In this document: one piece after another, positions 28,015 through 36,641 of the stretch
Layout: each line of letters opens with the position of its first letter
Position numbering within the stretch: position 1 is the stretch's first letter
NCBI RefSeq assembly: GCF_025558485.1
Contig: NZ_CP102930.1
Span: 2,232,001-2,296,000, forward strand
Direction: 5' to 3'
From: Bdellovibrio bacteriovorus
Lineage (GTDB): Bacteria > Bdellovibrionota > Bdellovibrionia > Bdellovibrionales > Bdellovibrionaceae
DNA: 64,000 nt
The notes under the pieces: generated by a model
What the model was told of the DNA's origin: nothing
Seen by the model: only the letters and a program-made list of their open reading frames with translations
Databases searched by the model: none
Program-made: the position numbers and the translations under genes

Positions 28015-28863
28015 CTAGTGCTTATGAACTTTCACGAACGCTGAAAGACCGGCTTTCAGAATTTCAACTTCCTCGGCCGAAACACCCTCAAAACGAATTT
28101 TCACCGGGACACGCTGGACCACTTTTGTGAAATTACCCGTGGCATTGTCCGGCGGAAGCAACGTGAAGGTCGCCCCGGTTGCGGAACTGATGGATTCCAC
28201 AACACCGCCAAAGCTTTTGCCGGAAATCGCATCAACACTGATATCAACTTTTTTACCCAGCGCAACCCCTTCGATTTCCGTTTCCTTGAAGTTCGCGGTC
28301 ACCCAGCGTTCGCCAGCATCCACAAAGCCGACTAAAGGCACACCCGGGGACGCCAGTTGCCCCACCTCAACGGATTTCTTGGCGATAAAACCATCCGAAG
28401 GAGCTTTGATTTTTGTATTTTGATAGTTCAGCTCTGCCTGTGCCACTTGCGCGGAAAGGGCTTCATATTTTGCTTTGGCTTCAGCCAGCGCTGTCGTGGA
28501 CGCCTCAAACTGCTGTTGCGAAACCACGCCCTTGGAAAACAGTTCCTGGAAGCGGTGCTGGTTTTTTTCAAGATCGCGCTTTTTGGCTTCCATGGATGAA
28601 AGCTCCCCACGCACCTGACGCAGGTGGTTCTGATAATCGCGATCATCAATTTCCACCAGAAGGTCGCCCTTTTGAACTTTCATTCCTTCCGTAATATGAA
28701 CCGCATTGACATATCCACCCACCTTGGCCGCAATCATGACGGAATGAGCTTCGACCTGTGCATTGTCCGTGGTCACGTACATAAAGTGTTCATAGATGAA
28801 ATAGGTCGCAACCAATAAAACTGCAACCCCGGCACCTGCTAAAATCTTTTTCTTCTTATCCAT
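28015..28863 (-). CDS. periplasmic adaptor (membrane fusion protein) EmrA/HlyD family
   Basis: A 282-residue adaptor with an N-terminal signal anchor (about 7-25), a biotinyl-lipoyl half-motif (VKVGGYVNAVHITEGMKVQ region), a coiled-coil hairpin at about 80-150, and the second lipoyl half (IKAPSDGFI). It would link the inner-membrane EmrB-like pump to the TolC-like channel. It lies 20 bases from the pump gene and 11 from the channel gene. Confidence 0.93.
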   Translation of the reverse strand: MDKKKKILAGAGVAVLLVATYFIYEHFMYVTTDNAQVEAHSVMIAAKVGGYVNAVHITEGMKVQKGDLLVEIDDRDYQNHLRQVRGELSSMEAKKRDLEKNQHRFQELFSKGVVSQQQFEASTTALAEAKAKYEALSAQVAQAELNYQNTKIKAPSDGFIAKKSVEVGQLASPGVPLVGFVDAGERWVTANFKETEIEGVALGKKVDISVDAISGKSFGGVVESISSATGATFTLLPPDNATGNFTKVVQRVPVKIRFEGVSAEEVEILKAGLSAFVKVHKH

Positions 28864-28874
28864 GTTCCTGATCC

Positions 28875-30194
28875 TTAATTAAACTGAACCAACTGCTGAC
28901 CCGTGCTCATTTCCAAATTCACGATGGCTTCTATCGCGCCGATCTGAGCATTCACGACACCGGCACGAGCCCTGAACAACTCGGCCTCGGCATCCAGCAC
29001 ATCTGTATTTGTTCGCGCGCCCACGCGCTGCCCCTCGCGGGCCAGACGCACACTTTCCTCTGATTTCTGAACGTCGCTCAGGCGAGCTTCGTACACAGCA
29101 CAGTAGTAAAGATACTTTTTCTTCCACAAATCAAAATCACGCTGGGCCCTAAGTTCGGCCTGTCGCAGAGCTTTTTCCGCCTGATATTTCTGTTCGATGC
29201 TTTGTTTGGATTTTGCAATCGAGGTCATTCCGTCAAACAGATTCCAATTCAAAGTCACACCGACCTGATAGGCATCGCGGAAGTTTTCATAGTCATCGAA
29301 CCGATCATTGCGATTATTGTAGTACTGGTACTGCCCCACCAAAGCGATGCGCGGCACCCAGTACTTTTCCGCAGAGTCCTCTTGATGAGCAAAGCCTTCC
29401 GCCTTCTGGCGCAAAGCCTGCAAATCCTTACGATCCGCGATTTCAGCCTTTTCAAGCTTTGTCACCAGCTCAGGCTTCAGACGCGGCAAAACCCCGTCCA
29501 CATCCGGGACATCCTGATCCATTCCCAGCGCTTCACTAAGACGTCCCCGGCTCAGCTCCACATTGTCGGCGGCATTAAGCAGTTCGGATTGCGCTTCGCT
29601 CATCTGAACTTCCACGCGCAGAACATCGTAGTTGGTGGACGATCCGACTTTTTTAAACAGACGGACATCCTTCAGATGATCCTCCAGTGCGCGCACGTTT
29701 TGTTCGGCCACAGATTTTAATTCTTTGGCGGCCAGAGCCTTATAGAAAAGCACGGTCACTTCACGCTGCACCTGAAACCGGGTCCAGTCGAAATCATTTT
29801 TAGCCGATTCCTTAAAGGCATCGGCACTGAGATATCTGTTTGTACTGGAAAAACCATCAAAGACCGACCACTGGGCAGTAATATAGGCATTGGTCGTTGG
29901 CACCACCTGAGGAATGGACAGCGCCGATCCCATCAAGTCCACATCGAGCAAGGCATACTTTTTATCAAAAAGATAACTGGCCTGCGCCGACACAGTCGGT
30001 AAAAAGCCTGAATAGCTTTCCGTTTTCTTCCAACTGGTTTCACGGTACTGGGATTCCGACCTTTGCACTTTTGGGGATTGGGCCAAAGCTTCCTTCAGGG
30101 CCTCTTGCAAGCGAAGACTTTCCGCCCGGGCAAAAGAGGACGATGTAAGCAGGGCACCAACAACAAGAAATCTGCTGATATTGTGTGTGATCAT
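28875..30194 (-). CDS. TolC-type outer-membrane efflux channel
   Basis: A 439-residue outer-membrane factor with a signal peptide and two repeats of long coiled-coil helices, as in TolC. The repeat motifs include ALAQSPKVQRSESQ near the start and ARTNTDVLDAEAELFRARA near the end. The ATG at 30194 has AGGTGG upstream; a longer start at 30227 was rejected because it lies in the promoter. It is the first gene of the efflux operon. Confidence 0.93.
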   Translation of the reverse strand: MITHNISRFLVVGALLTSSSFARAESLRLQEALKEALAQSPKVQRSESQYRETSWKKTESYSGFLPTVSAQASYLFDKKYALLDVDLMGSALSIPQVVPTTNAYITAQWSVFDGFSSTNRYLSADAFKESAKNDFDWTRFQVQREVTVLFYKALAAKELKSVAEQNVRALEDHLKDVRLFKKVGSSTNYDVLRVEVQMSEAQSELLNAADNVELSRGRLSEALGMDQDVPDVDGVLPRLKPELVTKLEKAEIADRKDLQALRQKAEGFAHQEDSAEKYWVPRIALVGQYQYYNNRNDRFDDYENFRDAYQVGVTLNWNLFDGMTSIAKSKQSIEQKYQAEKALRQAELRAQRDFDLWKKKYLYYCAVYEARLSDVQKSEESVRLAREGQRVGARTNTDVLDAEAELFRARAGVVNAQIGAIEAIVNLEMSTGQQLVQFN

Positions 30195-30214
30195 AAGCCA
30201 CCTAATCTTTCTTC

Positions 30215-30243
30215 GTTCTACGCCCAAACAGTTTGCGTTGCAA
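30215..30243 (-). promoter_or_regulatory. promoter of the efflux operon
   Basis: On the minus strand -35 TTGCAA (30243-30238), a 17-base spacer and -10 TAGAAC (30220-30215) precede the TolC-type gene. The -35 box is inside the palindrome at 30231-30245. Confidence 0.5.
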
Positions 30244-30245
30244 AC
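30231..30245. promoter_or_regulatory. palindromic operator candidate for the MarR-type repressor
   Basis: GTTTGC-GTT-GCAAAC is a perfect 6-3-6 inverted repeat in the 86-base divergent region. It overlaps both the leftward and rightward -35 boxes. This is the arrangement expected for a MarR dimer repressing its own gene and the pump. Confidence 0.6.
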
Positions 30246-30260
30246 GATTTGTGATACTAT
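30233..30260 (+). promoter_or_regulatory. promoter of the MarR-family gene
   Basis: -35 TTGCGT (30233-30238), a 16-base spacer and -10 TACTAT (30255-30260) lie 20 bases before the TTG start at 30281. Confidence 0.5.
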
Positions 30261-30280
30261 CTATCAAACAGGAGGTGTTC

Positions 30281-30757
30281 TTGAAAAAACCGGCAAAACC
30301 CATCCCTCATTGCGAGAGCACCTTTATTAATCCTGCCCTTAAAGTTTATTTTGGCTATTGCCTTAATAAAGCCGCCCTGAAATACAAGACCATGACAGCT
30401 CAGGCATTGGCCCACTATGGTATAGTGACCCCGCAATTGGGAATTATGAAGCTCCTTCAGATTCAGGGGCCCAAGAGTCAAATAACACTGGGTCAGGAGA
30501 TGTTTATAGACAAAGCTTCCATGGTTAAGTTCATCGACGGACTGGAGAAAATCAAATATGTCCGCCGAATCCCCGCCTCCGGCGATCGCCGTATTAAAAT
30601 GGTCGAATTAACCCCCAAAGGACAAAAGGGTCTGGAAGCGCTGGTCAAAGTACAGAAAGAAATGGAAAATGAATTCCTGTCCCCTTTGACTGCCAAAGAA
30701 AAAGAACTGATAAAGGAAATTCTTCCCAAACTTCTTATTCAACAGGACCCGACATGA
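30281..30757 (+). CDS. MarR-family transcriptional regulator
   Basis: A 158-residue winged-helix protein. The DNA-binding part includes GPKSQITLGQEMFIDKASMVKFIDGLEK (helix-turn-helix) and the wing with IPASGDRRIKMVELTPKG, which is the MarR hallmark. The TTG start at 30281 is set by a perfect AGGAGGT upstream; the frame opens earlier at 30233 but through the promoter. It is divergent from the efflux operon and overlaps the deaminase gene by four bases. Confidence 0.92.
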   Translation: MKKPAKPIPHCESTFINPALKVYFGYCLNKAALKYKTMTAQALAHYGIVTPQLGIMKLLQIQGPKSQITLGQEMFIDKASMVKFIDGLEKIKYVRRIPASGDRRIKMVELTPKGQKGLEALVKVQKEMENEFLSPLTAKEKELIKEILPKLLIQQDPT

Positions 30758-31227
30758 ACGCAGATCAAATTCGTTTTTTGGAAATGGCTGTCAATCTGGC
30801 AGCGGAAAACCTGCAAGAACACCAGGGCCGCCCCTTTGGTGCCGTTCTGGTTAAGGACGGTGAAGTGATCGCCACAGGAGTGAATGACATTCTGGCGACC
30901 TTCGATCCCACGGCTCACGCAGAGCTGTCAGCCATGAGATCCGCCAGCCAGGTCCTAAGATCCCCGCGCCTTGATGGCTGTGTGATTTACGCCAGCGGCC
31001 AGCCTTGCCCGATGTGCCTTAGCGCCATGCACATGACAGGAATCAAAGAAGTGTATTTTGTACTTTCAAATGCCGACGGTGAACCTTACGGACTGTCCAC
31101 GGCAAAGATTTATGAAGAAATGCAAAAGCCCCTGGGACTGCAAAGTATCAATATTCAACAACACTCTTTGACCGGGGCTTTGGACCGACTCTACGGCGGC
31201 TGGAACAGACTGACTAAGAAGACTTAG
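30754..31227 (+). CDS. nucleoside/guanine deaminase (zinc-dependent CDA superfamily)
   Basis: A 157-residue deaminase with the zinc site H55-A-E57 and PCPMC (84-88). RPFGAVLVKDG and HAELSAMRSAS are typical of the guanine deaminase/tRNA-adenosine deaminase group. The C-terminus with LYGGWNRLTKK resembles guanine deaminase (GuaD) more than TadA. It is coupled to the MarR gene by an ATGA overlap, although a link with efflux is not obvious. Confidence 0.88.
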   Translation: MNADQIRFLEMAVNLAAENLQEHQGRPFGAVLVKDGEVIATGVNDILATFDPTAHAELSAMRSASQVLRSPRLDGCVIYASGQPCPMCLSAMHMTGIKEVYFVLSNADGEPYGLSTAKIYEEMQKPLGLQSINIQQHSLTGALDRLYGGWNRLTKKT

Positions 31228-31684
31228 AGTCTTCTTTGGTCTTGTCTTTACGGCGAATATAAAGAACCTTGTCCACCTCGGCCACGACCTCGTTTTGTTC
31301 ATCCATAATTTGCACTGTAAAAACAGGTTCGACCTTATAATCCCGGGCAGCCTGTTCTTTGATCGACGCCAGCTCGGCATCAGTCACAGCAAAGCGTGCA
31401 CGAATACGCCCCTTGCCGGGCTTCTTAAAGCGAATGGTGGCAGCCTTGTCCCAGACAATATAGTCACGCCCCAACTTTTGAATCAGAATCAACATGATAA
31501 AAGGATCAGTCATGGAATACATCGAGCCACCGAAGTGGGTTCCCACATAGTTCGCATTCCAAAAACGCAGCTTCATTTCGACATCAATATAATCAAAACG
31601 AGGAGCCACCTTCTTAACACGAATGCCCGCACCGACAAAGGGCGGCCAAAAACTCATAAACTTAATCACCCAAGGACGCATCAT
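31214..31684 (-). CDS. hot-dog-fold DUF4442 protein, putative thioesterase
   Basis: A 156-residue protein with the DUF4442 pattern: RFWNANYVGTHFGGSMYSMTDPF (about 40-62) aligns with the catalytic helix of hot-dog thioesterases, and ATIRFKKPGKGRI follows. Its substrate is unknown. It converges on the deaminase gene with a 14-base overlap. A second ATG three bases downstream is equally possible. Confidence 0.82.
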   Translation of the reverse strand: MMRPWVIKFMSFWPPFVGAGIRVKKVAPRFDYIDVEMKLRFWNANYVGTHFGGSMYSMTDPFIMLILIQKLGRDYIVWDKAATIRFKKPGKGRIRARFAVTDAELASIKEQAARDYKVEPVFTVQIMDEQNEVVAEVDKVLYIRRKDKTKEDSKSS

Positions 31685-31759
31685 GCTGAAAACTCCCTTT
31701 AGAAAAATTCTAAAGAGAACTTCCTTGTGTTGTCAGCCAATTTATTCAGGACAAGCCCT

Positions 31760-33022
31760 CTAAGCTCGCCGCCGGTGCAAAATCTGATACACAAGCAGGA
31801 TAAAGACAACGATACCACAGCCAACGTAATAGACCTGTTCTTCAAAATGAAAAAGAAAAAATAAAACAATCGCCGTGGCCAATACGGGCAGAACCGGCCA
31901 TCCCCTTATCGCCCCCGGAATCATAAAGGGTCTTTGGCGGTGCGGCTCCTTCCGACGAAAATAAATCACCGTCACATTGATCACGATAAAAACGATCATC
32001 GTCACAAAAGACGAAACACTGGCGATGATTTCAACTTTCTTTAACGGTAAAAAAATCAAAGAAAGAAAAAAGACCAAAACAGATGCTAACCACGGACTTT
32101 GTCGCTTTGGCATTATCTGTGAAAACATTTGCGGCAGATCCCGACCGCGCGCCATCCCCAGTGTGATTCGACTGGCGGCCAGCAAGGCAATCATCACGGT
32201 GTTGGCAGTGGCGAATAAAGCAATACCACCCAAGGCCTGCGCTCCGCTGACGGATTCTTTTCGCAGTGCCTGACTTAAAACGGCATCCGATTTTTGCAGA
32301 TCTTGCGGGCTCATAAAGGCCAGGGCTGACAGCCCCACCAAAACATAGACCACCATGGTCAGCGCCAGACTCAGTAAAATCGCCCGGGGAATGTTCTTTT
32401 CCGGATTTTTGGTTTCCTCTGATAAGGTCACCATGCTTTCAAAACCAAGATAAGCAAAGAATATCAAAGATGCACCGGTCACAACCTCCCAGGACACCGA
32501 AGCGGAAAGAGCCTTGCCGAAATCAGGCTGCTGGACACCAAAGTATATAAAAATAATTAATCCAGAAACTTCAACCACAGTAAAAAGAATGTTCACCCAT
32601 CCCGACTGACGAATGCCCCAGATATTGACCAGCGTGAAAAAAACCAGGATCGCCACCGCGATCAGAACCTCGGAAATTTTCCAAAAATCCTGCACATAGG
32701 CCGCAAACGCCAGAGACACCGTTGCCGCCGTGCAAATAGCGGCAAAAATCATCAGACATCCACACAAAAAAGCCAGAATCCGATGCTGCGGAAAGATCGT
32801 CTTCAGATAGATATACTCAGCTCCGGCCTGTGGAAAAAGAGTCGCAAGCTCTGCATAGGATAAGGCCGTCAACAGAGCCGCCACAGCAGTTAAAATAAAA
32901 CTTAACCACAACCCTTCCTGTGCCACACCGGCGGCCTTACCGACAATAGAGTAAACTCCCGCCCCCAGAATCATTCCGGTGGCATAAAATGTCAGCATTA
33001 TCAGGCCCAGTGACTTTTGCAC
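31760..33022 (-). CDS. amino-acid permease, APC superfamily
   Basis: A 420-residue transporter with about 12 membrane helices. It has the APC TM1 pattern FYATGMILGAGVYSIVGKAAG and the TM6-region FFAYLGFESMVTLSEETKNPEKNIPRA. It would move amino acids or amines by proton coupling or exchange. The stop and start codons of the next gene upstream (33023) are adjacent, so the two are co-transcribed. Confidence 0.92.
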   Translation of the reverse strand: MQKSLGLIMLTFYATGMILGAGVYSIVGKAAGVAQEGLWLSFILTAVAALLTALSYAELATLFPQAGAEYIYLKTIFPQHRILAFLCGCLMIFAAICTAATVSLAFAAYVQDFWKISEVLIAVAILVFFTLVNIWGIRQSGWVNILFTVVEVSGLIIFIYFGVQQPDFGKALSASVSWEVVTGASLIFFAYLGFESMVTLSEETKNPEKNIPRAILLSLALTMVVYVLVGLSALAFMSPQDLQKSDAVLSQALRKESVSGAQALGGIALFATANTVMIALLAASRITLGMARGRDLPQMFSQIMPKRQSPWLASVLVFFLSLIFLPLKKVEIIASVSSFVTMIVFIVINVTVIYFRRKEPHRQRPFMIPGAIRGWPVLPVLATAIVLFFLFHFEEQVYYVGCGIVVFILLVYQILHRRRA

Positions 33023-33685
33023 CTAGTAACCCTCTTCAATTTCCTGCTTTACACTCATGACCAGCCGGTCCTTGTCATAAATATATTCCGCCGGATAGAG
33101 AGCTCCGCCATCCGTTCGCAAAGACGCCAGAATACGGGCATAGAGTTCCGCCGCATGCAGCCCCTGATCTGCGACAGTTTTAAACTTGGCGCGGACTTTG
33201 GAACTGCGGCGACTGATGTTGACATAGATTCCATCCATGCGGCGCTCAACCTCCTGCGCAACGCAGGGAAGGTCCACCGGCACACCGCACTTTTGATCCG
33301 CAGGCACAAAGTCCGTCACCTCTTCCGTCAGATCAGCAATAGACCCGGTGTGCTGATTAGCTAAATTCACCAAGCGACCGGCCACATAGATCATCTTGTT
33401 GGCATAATGCTCTTCACGCTGCTTTTTATTTTTCAAATAAGTGTGTGTCTGTGCCGCAGAATTGGCATAGGCCTTATAGGCCGTCTTGTAGCCATTTAAG
33501 TCCGACACCAACAACAGCCTGTCGATGTCGGTCAGCTGGCCGGAATTAAAAAGATTCTCCACCAGTTGTGTAACTCTTTGATGAGCCTGATCCCAAGCCA
33601 GATCCGCCTCTTTCGGCGTTACCGCAAAAGACGGACTGGTCAGGAAAAATCCAATAAGCACTGCAGAAAGAAAGCCGGAAATCAT
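33023..33685 (-). CDS. secreted protein of unknown function
   Basis: A 220-residue protein with a signal peptide ending SFA at about residue 21. The mature part is mainly helical and charged, with one cysteine pair (KCGVPVDLPC) that could form a disulfide. No family recognised. It directly precedes the amino-acid permease with no gap. Confidence 0.7.
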   Translation of the reverse strand: MISGFLSAVLIGFFLTSPSFAVTPKEADLAWDQAHQRVTQLVENLFNSGQLTDIDRLLLVSDLNGYKTAYKAYANSAAQTHTYLKNKKQREEHYANKMIYVAGRLVNLANQHTGSIADLTEEVTDFVPADQKCGVPVDLPCVAQEVERRMDGIYVNISRRSSKVRAKFKTVADQGLHAAELYARILASLRTDGGALYPAEYIYDKDRLVMSVKQEIEEGY

Positions 33686-33962
33686 AAATCACCTCTTTCT
33701 TATAAAGACGAAAAAGCTCCTTTTAGATGATCTTAAAGAAGATGAGACTTCATTGAAGCAGAAAGGTCGAATACTTCCAAAGAACATGGCCCCGGCCCGC
33801 CCATTGTCCTTGTCAAAAACAAGGTCTGACTTAGGCACCATTCTTAGAAAATTTACGGACCATAAGCCTCAAGCGGAAGATCACGGGTGGCTCTGGGGCC
33901 CCTAGACCCTTGATCGAATTCTGACTTGTTAAATGGCCTCTTTTTGCTTCACAATAGGAAGT

Positions 33963-34337
33963 ATGAAAAGACTATTGATTCCCACCCTGATTTTCATTGC
34001 CGGTTGCTCCAGCCAACCCAAAGCCACCCCAGAAGAGGTCGAAGCAAACCTTCCCAAAGCATCTCCTCCCCGCGGAGGCACCACCACAACTTACGGGGGA
34101 CATGCAGCTCCAAATGCCATCGAGCTGACTCCAGCCAAAGAGGCCCTGCCCGTAATTGAAGGGAAACGCTGCGACACCCCGCTGGGCACAATTCCAGATG
34201 GCGGCAAAGCCACAGGGTACCTGCAAGCGGTCGTGCCTGCGGATGACATCTGCATTTCAGACACAATCACATGTAAAGATGGTGTGTGGTCAGGGCAGGC
34301 CATTCATCCGACCTGCAAAAAAGAAAAGTCCAAGTAA
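33963..34337 (+). CDS. small lipoprotein, unknown
   Basis: A 124-residue protein. The N-terminus has a lipobox, IAGC, so Cys15 should be lipidated and the protein anchored in a membrane facing the periplasm. A Pro/Thr-rich linker follows. The C-terminal half has four cysteines (RCDTPLG, DICISD, TCKDG, PTCKK), probably two disulfides. The ATG at 33963 has AGGAAG upstream. A terminator follows. Confidence 0.75.
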   Translation: MKRLLIPTLIFIAGCSSQPKATPEEVEANLPKASPPRGGTTTTYGGHAAPNAIELTPAKEALPVIEGKRCDTPLGTIPDGGKATGYLQAVVPADDICISDTITCKDGVWSGQAIHPTCKKEKSK

Positions 34338-34366
34338 AGAAAAAGGCGCTTACCACGCCTTTTTTA
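34338..34366. terminator. bidirectional intrinsic terminator
   Basis: AAAAGGCG / CGCCTTTT (34341-34348 and 34356-34363) with a 7-base loop and flanking A/T runs lies between the lipoprotein gene and the convergent carbonic anhydrase gene. Confidence 0.85.
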
Positions 34367-34369
34367 TTT

Positions 34370-35008
34370 TTACAGATTTAGTTCAGCAAATGCCCGAGTG
34401 GCTTCGTCATAGTACCAGAGCTGTCCACTTTCCAGATCAAAGTAAACCCCCAAAAGCTGCAAACCACGAGCCTGTACAGCATCTTCAACAAACGGGAATG
34501 TTCTTAAGTTTTCAAGTGACGTCACGATGGATTCTTTTTCACACTCGCGACACAAAGTATCCACATCCGCATGCGGGGCACGCACCAGAACCTTTTCGCG
34601 GGCATCGCTGGCGATGGTCATCCATTGCGCCACAAAGCCGTCCTTCTTCACGTTTTCTGTCTGAAACAGGGCTCTGATCCCGCCGCACTGACGGTGCCCC
34701 AGCACCACAATATTTTCGACTTTCAAATTCACCACCGCAAATTCAATCGCCGAACTCACCCCGTGGAACCCAATAGATGATTCAAACGGCGGCACCAGAT
34801 TGGCAACGTTGCGGATACAAAAAATATCCCCCGGCGAAGACGAGAACAAAATTGCAGGATCCACACGGGAATCACTGCAGGCGATCATCAAAGTCTTGGG
34901 GCTCTGACCACTGCTGGCCAAACGATTATAGACAGAGGACTCTTCATTAAAAAAGCGGTCGTGAAATCGGCGGAAGCCGGCATACATCTTGAGGATTTCT
35001 TTTTTCAC
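34370..35008 (-). CDS. beta-class carbonic anhydrase
   Basis: A 212-residue enzyme interconverting carbon dioxide and bicarbonate. The zinc ligands are C44 (with the D46/R48 dyad in CSDSRVDP), H105 and C108 in LGHRQCGGI. The length fits the family. The start is GTG at 35008 with AGGATC upstream. No signal peptide is seen, so it is cytoplasmic. Confidence 0.95.
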   Translation of the reverse strand: MKKEILKMYAGFRRFHDRFFNEESSVYNRLASSGQSPKTLMIACSDSRVDPAILFSSSPGDIFCIRNVANLVPPFESSIGFHGVSSAIEFAVVNLKVENIVVLGHRQCGGIRALFQTENVKKDGFVAQWMTIASDAREKVLVRAPHADVDTLCRECEKESIVTSLENLRTFPFVEDAVQARGLQLLGVYFDLESGQLWYYDEATRAFAELNL

Positions 35009-35101
35009 TGGCGATCCTAGCTTTGAAGGTGATGTTTATTTCTGTACCACCACGGGAGGATCATGAAAAGGACAAATACACGCTTGGGAAAGGAAAAGTG
35101 T

Positions 35102-35126
35102 AAAAAAAGAGGGGCATTAGCCCCTG
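35102..35126 (-). terminator. intrinsic terminator for the small gene at 35138-35242
   Basis: On the minus strand AGGGGC-TAAT-GCCCCT is followed by CTTTTTTT. It starts 13 bases after the stop codon at 35138. Confidence 0.75.
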
Positions 35127-35137
35127 CTCAGCGTCAT

Positions 35138-35242
35138 CTATTCGAGATGAGCTAAACAGGACAGAAGAGTTGAGTTTTGCATCTCAAGATCTGTTGATTC
35201 ACCGAACAATCTTACTTTTAGGGATGAAAGAAATTCCATCAT
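35138..35242 (-). CDS. 34-residue small protein, unknown
   Basis: A short gene with a perfect AAGGAGG six bases before ATG, 34 codons, a TAG stop and an intrinsic terminator 13 bases later. The peptide begins MMEFLSSLKVRLFGES and ends SCLAHLE; it is amphipathic, with no clear membrane helix. A 7-base inverted repeat (GTTATTG/CAATAAC, 35254-35280) lies in its leader. The full set of expression signals argues for a real gene. No family is known to me. It follows the TerS-like gene on the same strand with a 145-base gap. Confidence 0.55.
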   Translation of the reverse strand: MMEFLSSLKVRLFGESTDLEMQNSTLLSCLAHLE

Positions 35243-35387
35243 CGAAGCCTCCTTTTTTTGTTATTGCTTCATGGACACACAATAACAGAATCCCACTGGC
35301 AGGAGTGAGGCCATTTATGGAATTCAGATATGCACTACATGCATACTTAAGCTATTAATATGTCCAAACTATAGACACTCTCGGCAT

Positions 35388-35696
35388 TCAAAAATCCTGT
35401 AAACCCAGGATCTCTTTGCAGGATTCCATATGCCGTTCGATTTCAGCCAGGGACTTTTCAAGCTTCAGCATATCCCTCTCATCAACCTCGGCCTCCATCG
35501 CGGCCAGCACTATCGGATGCTTTTTCAGCCACTGCCCCTGTTTGGAAGCGTAGTTTTCCGGAACCCCGGAGCGAAATGCCGCCATACGAGCATTGCCGTC
35601 CTTTAGATATTCCACGATAAATTTCAACGTCTCTAACGTCAGAAGTTTGCGATGAGCTTTAAGTCTGGAGGAAAACCCAACCTGCCTGATTCTCAT
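35388..35696 (-). CDS. small DNA-binding protein resembling phage terminase small subunit
   Basis: A 102-residue protein. Residues about 18-70 follow the pattern of the TerS helix-turn-helix: LTLETLKFIVEYLKDGNARM, then AAFRSGVPENYASKQGQWL and KHPIVLAAMEAEV. The C-terminus is a coiled coil. No other phage gene is nearby, so it is either a domesticated remnant or a distinct regulator with the same fold. ATG at 35696 is used; its stop region precedes the 34-residue gene. It overlaps the end of the FKBP gene closely. Confidence 0.6.
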   Translation of the reverse strand: MRIRQVGFSSRLKAHRKLLTLETLKFIVEYLKDGNARMAAFRSGVPENYASKQGQWLKKHPIVLAAMEAEVDERDMLKLEKSLAEIERHMESCKEILGLQDF

Positions 35697-35698
35697 AA

Positions 35699-36043
35699 TC
35701 AACTTTCGCGCGGACGAACTTCAATCATTTCAACATCGAAGATCAGGTTGGAATGAGGTGCAATATGCGGCCCCTTTTGGCGCTCCCCATAGGCCAGATG
35801 TGCCGGAACAAACAAAGTGCGCTTTCCGCCCTCTTTCATCCCCATCAGACCGATATCCCAGCCTTTGATCACACGCCCGGCACCGATAACAAACTGAAAT
35901 GGTCTGCCGTGATCGTAAGATGAATCAAACTTGGTGCCGTCCTCAAGACGCCCTTCATAATTGCAGATAACCAGAGCGCCCTTTACGACCTCAACGCCAG
36001 TGCCGACAACAGTGTCCGTGATTACAAGTTCATTTTTATTCAT
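35699..36043 (-). CDS. FKBP-type peptidyl-prolyl cis-trans isomerase
   Basis: A 114-residue single-domain FKBP. It has NYEGRLEDGTKFDSSYD, PFQFVIGAGRVIKGWDIGLMGMKEGGKRTLFVP and LAYGERQKG, the residues lining the proline-isomerase pocket. No signal peptide, so it should be cytoplasmic. Confidence 0.95.
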   Translation of the reverse strand: MNKNELVITDTVVGTGVEVVKGALVICNYEGRLEDGTKFDSSYDHGRPFQFVIGAGRVIKGWDIGLMGMKEGGKRTLFVPAHLAYGERQKGPHIAPHSNLIFDVEMIEVRPRES

Positions 36044-36086
36044 AACAGGAAGACTACTGCGAACTCACGCTTTTAGTCAAAAGAAC

Positions 36087-36638
36087 TCAAAGCCCGGGAG
36101 CCGGGACTTCATAATGAAGCTCAACAAATGGATTTCGATCCAAAACAGCCTTCAGCTTCATGGGAGGGTTCATCGTGCGTGGAAACAGCGGCGCCCCGGA
36201 CGACAAGGTCACCGGTGCAATATTTAAAACCACTTCGTTTAAAAACCCCTGATCGTAAAACTTTGCAGCCAGCTCTCCGCCGCCCATGATCCAGATATTT
36301 TTTCCGGCAGCAATTTCTTTCATCTCGTAATACACCGGCTTAACATCGCCTTTTACAAAGCGAACATCCGCACCCGGAAAAAGCGGCAGGTTGCGGGTGG
36401 TAAAAACCCAGGATGGCATTTGATAAGGCCAAGGCTCGGGCTTGTCTTTCTTTAGTAAATGGTCATACAGCCACATATAGGTCGTTGAACCCATTGCAAT
36501 GGCGCCGATATCGCGAATGAAGGATTCAAAATCCGGAGCACCAGAGCCCCCATCAAACTGAAAAAGCCATTCCAAAGAATTGTTCTGATCGGCAATAAAT
36601 CCATTCAGACTGGTGGCACCGTAATAAATGGTTTTCAT
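36087..36638 (-). CDS. dihydrofolate-reductase-fold protein (RibD C-terminal family)
   Basis: A 183-residue protein with the RibD_C/DHFR-like fold: YYGATSLNGFIAD at the N-terminus, GAIAMGSTTYMW, and NIWIMGGGELAAKFYD, the NADPH-binding loop. Members reduce pteridine- or pyrimidine-like substrates, often of unknown identity. It sits three bases after the stop of the PBP4 gene's leader region on the same strand. Confidence 0.88.
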   Translation of the reverse strand: MKTIYYGATSLNGFIADQNNSLEWLFQFDGGSGAPDFESFIRDIGAIAMGSTTYMWLYDHLLKKDKPEPWPYQMPSWVFTTRNLPLFPGADVRFVKGDVKPVYYEMKEIAAGKNIWIMGGGELAAKFYDQGFLNEVVLNIAPVTLSSGAPLFPRTMNPPMKLKAVLDRNPFVELHYEVPAPGL

Positions 36639-36641
36639 ACT

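Noticed and set aside
35063..35155. 30-codon plus-strand frame with GGGAGG upstream
   Set aside because: It has a good ribosome binding site but reads through the stem of the minus-strand terminator and overlaps the 34-residue gene; kept only as a remote possibility.
35170..35358. 62-codon plus-strand open frame
   Set aside because: No ribosome binding site or family; it runs antisense over the better-supported 34-residue gene and its leader.
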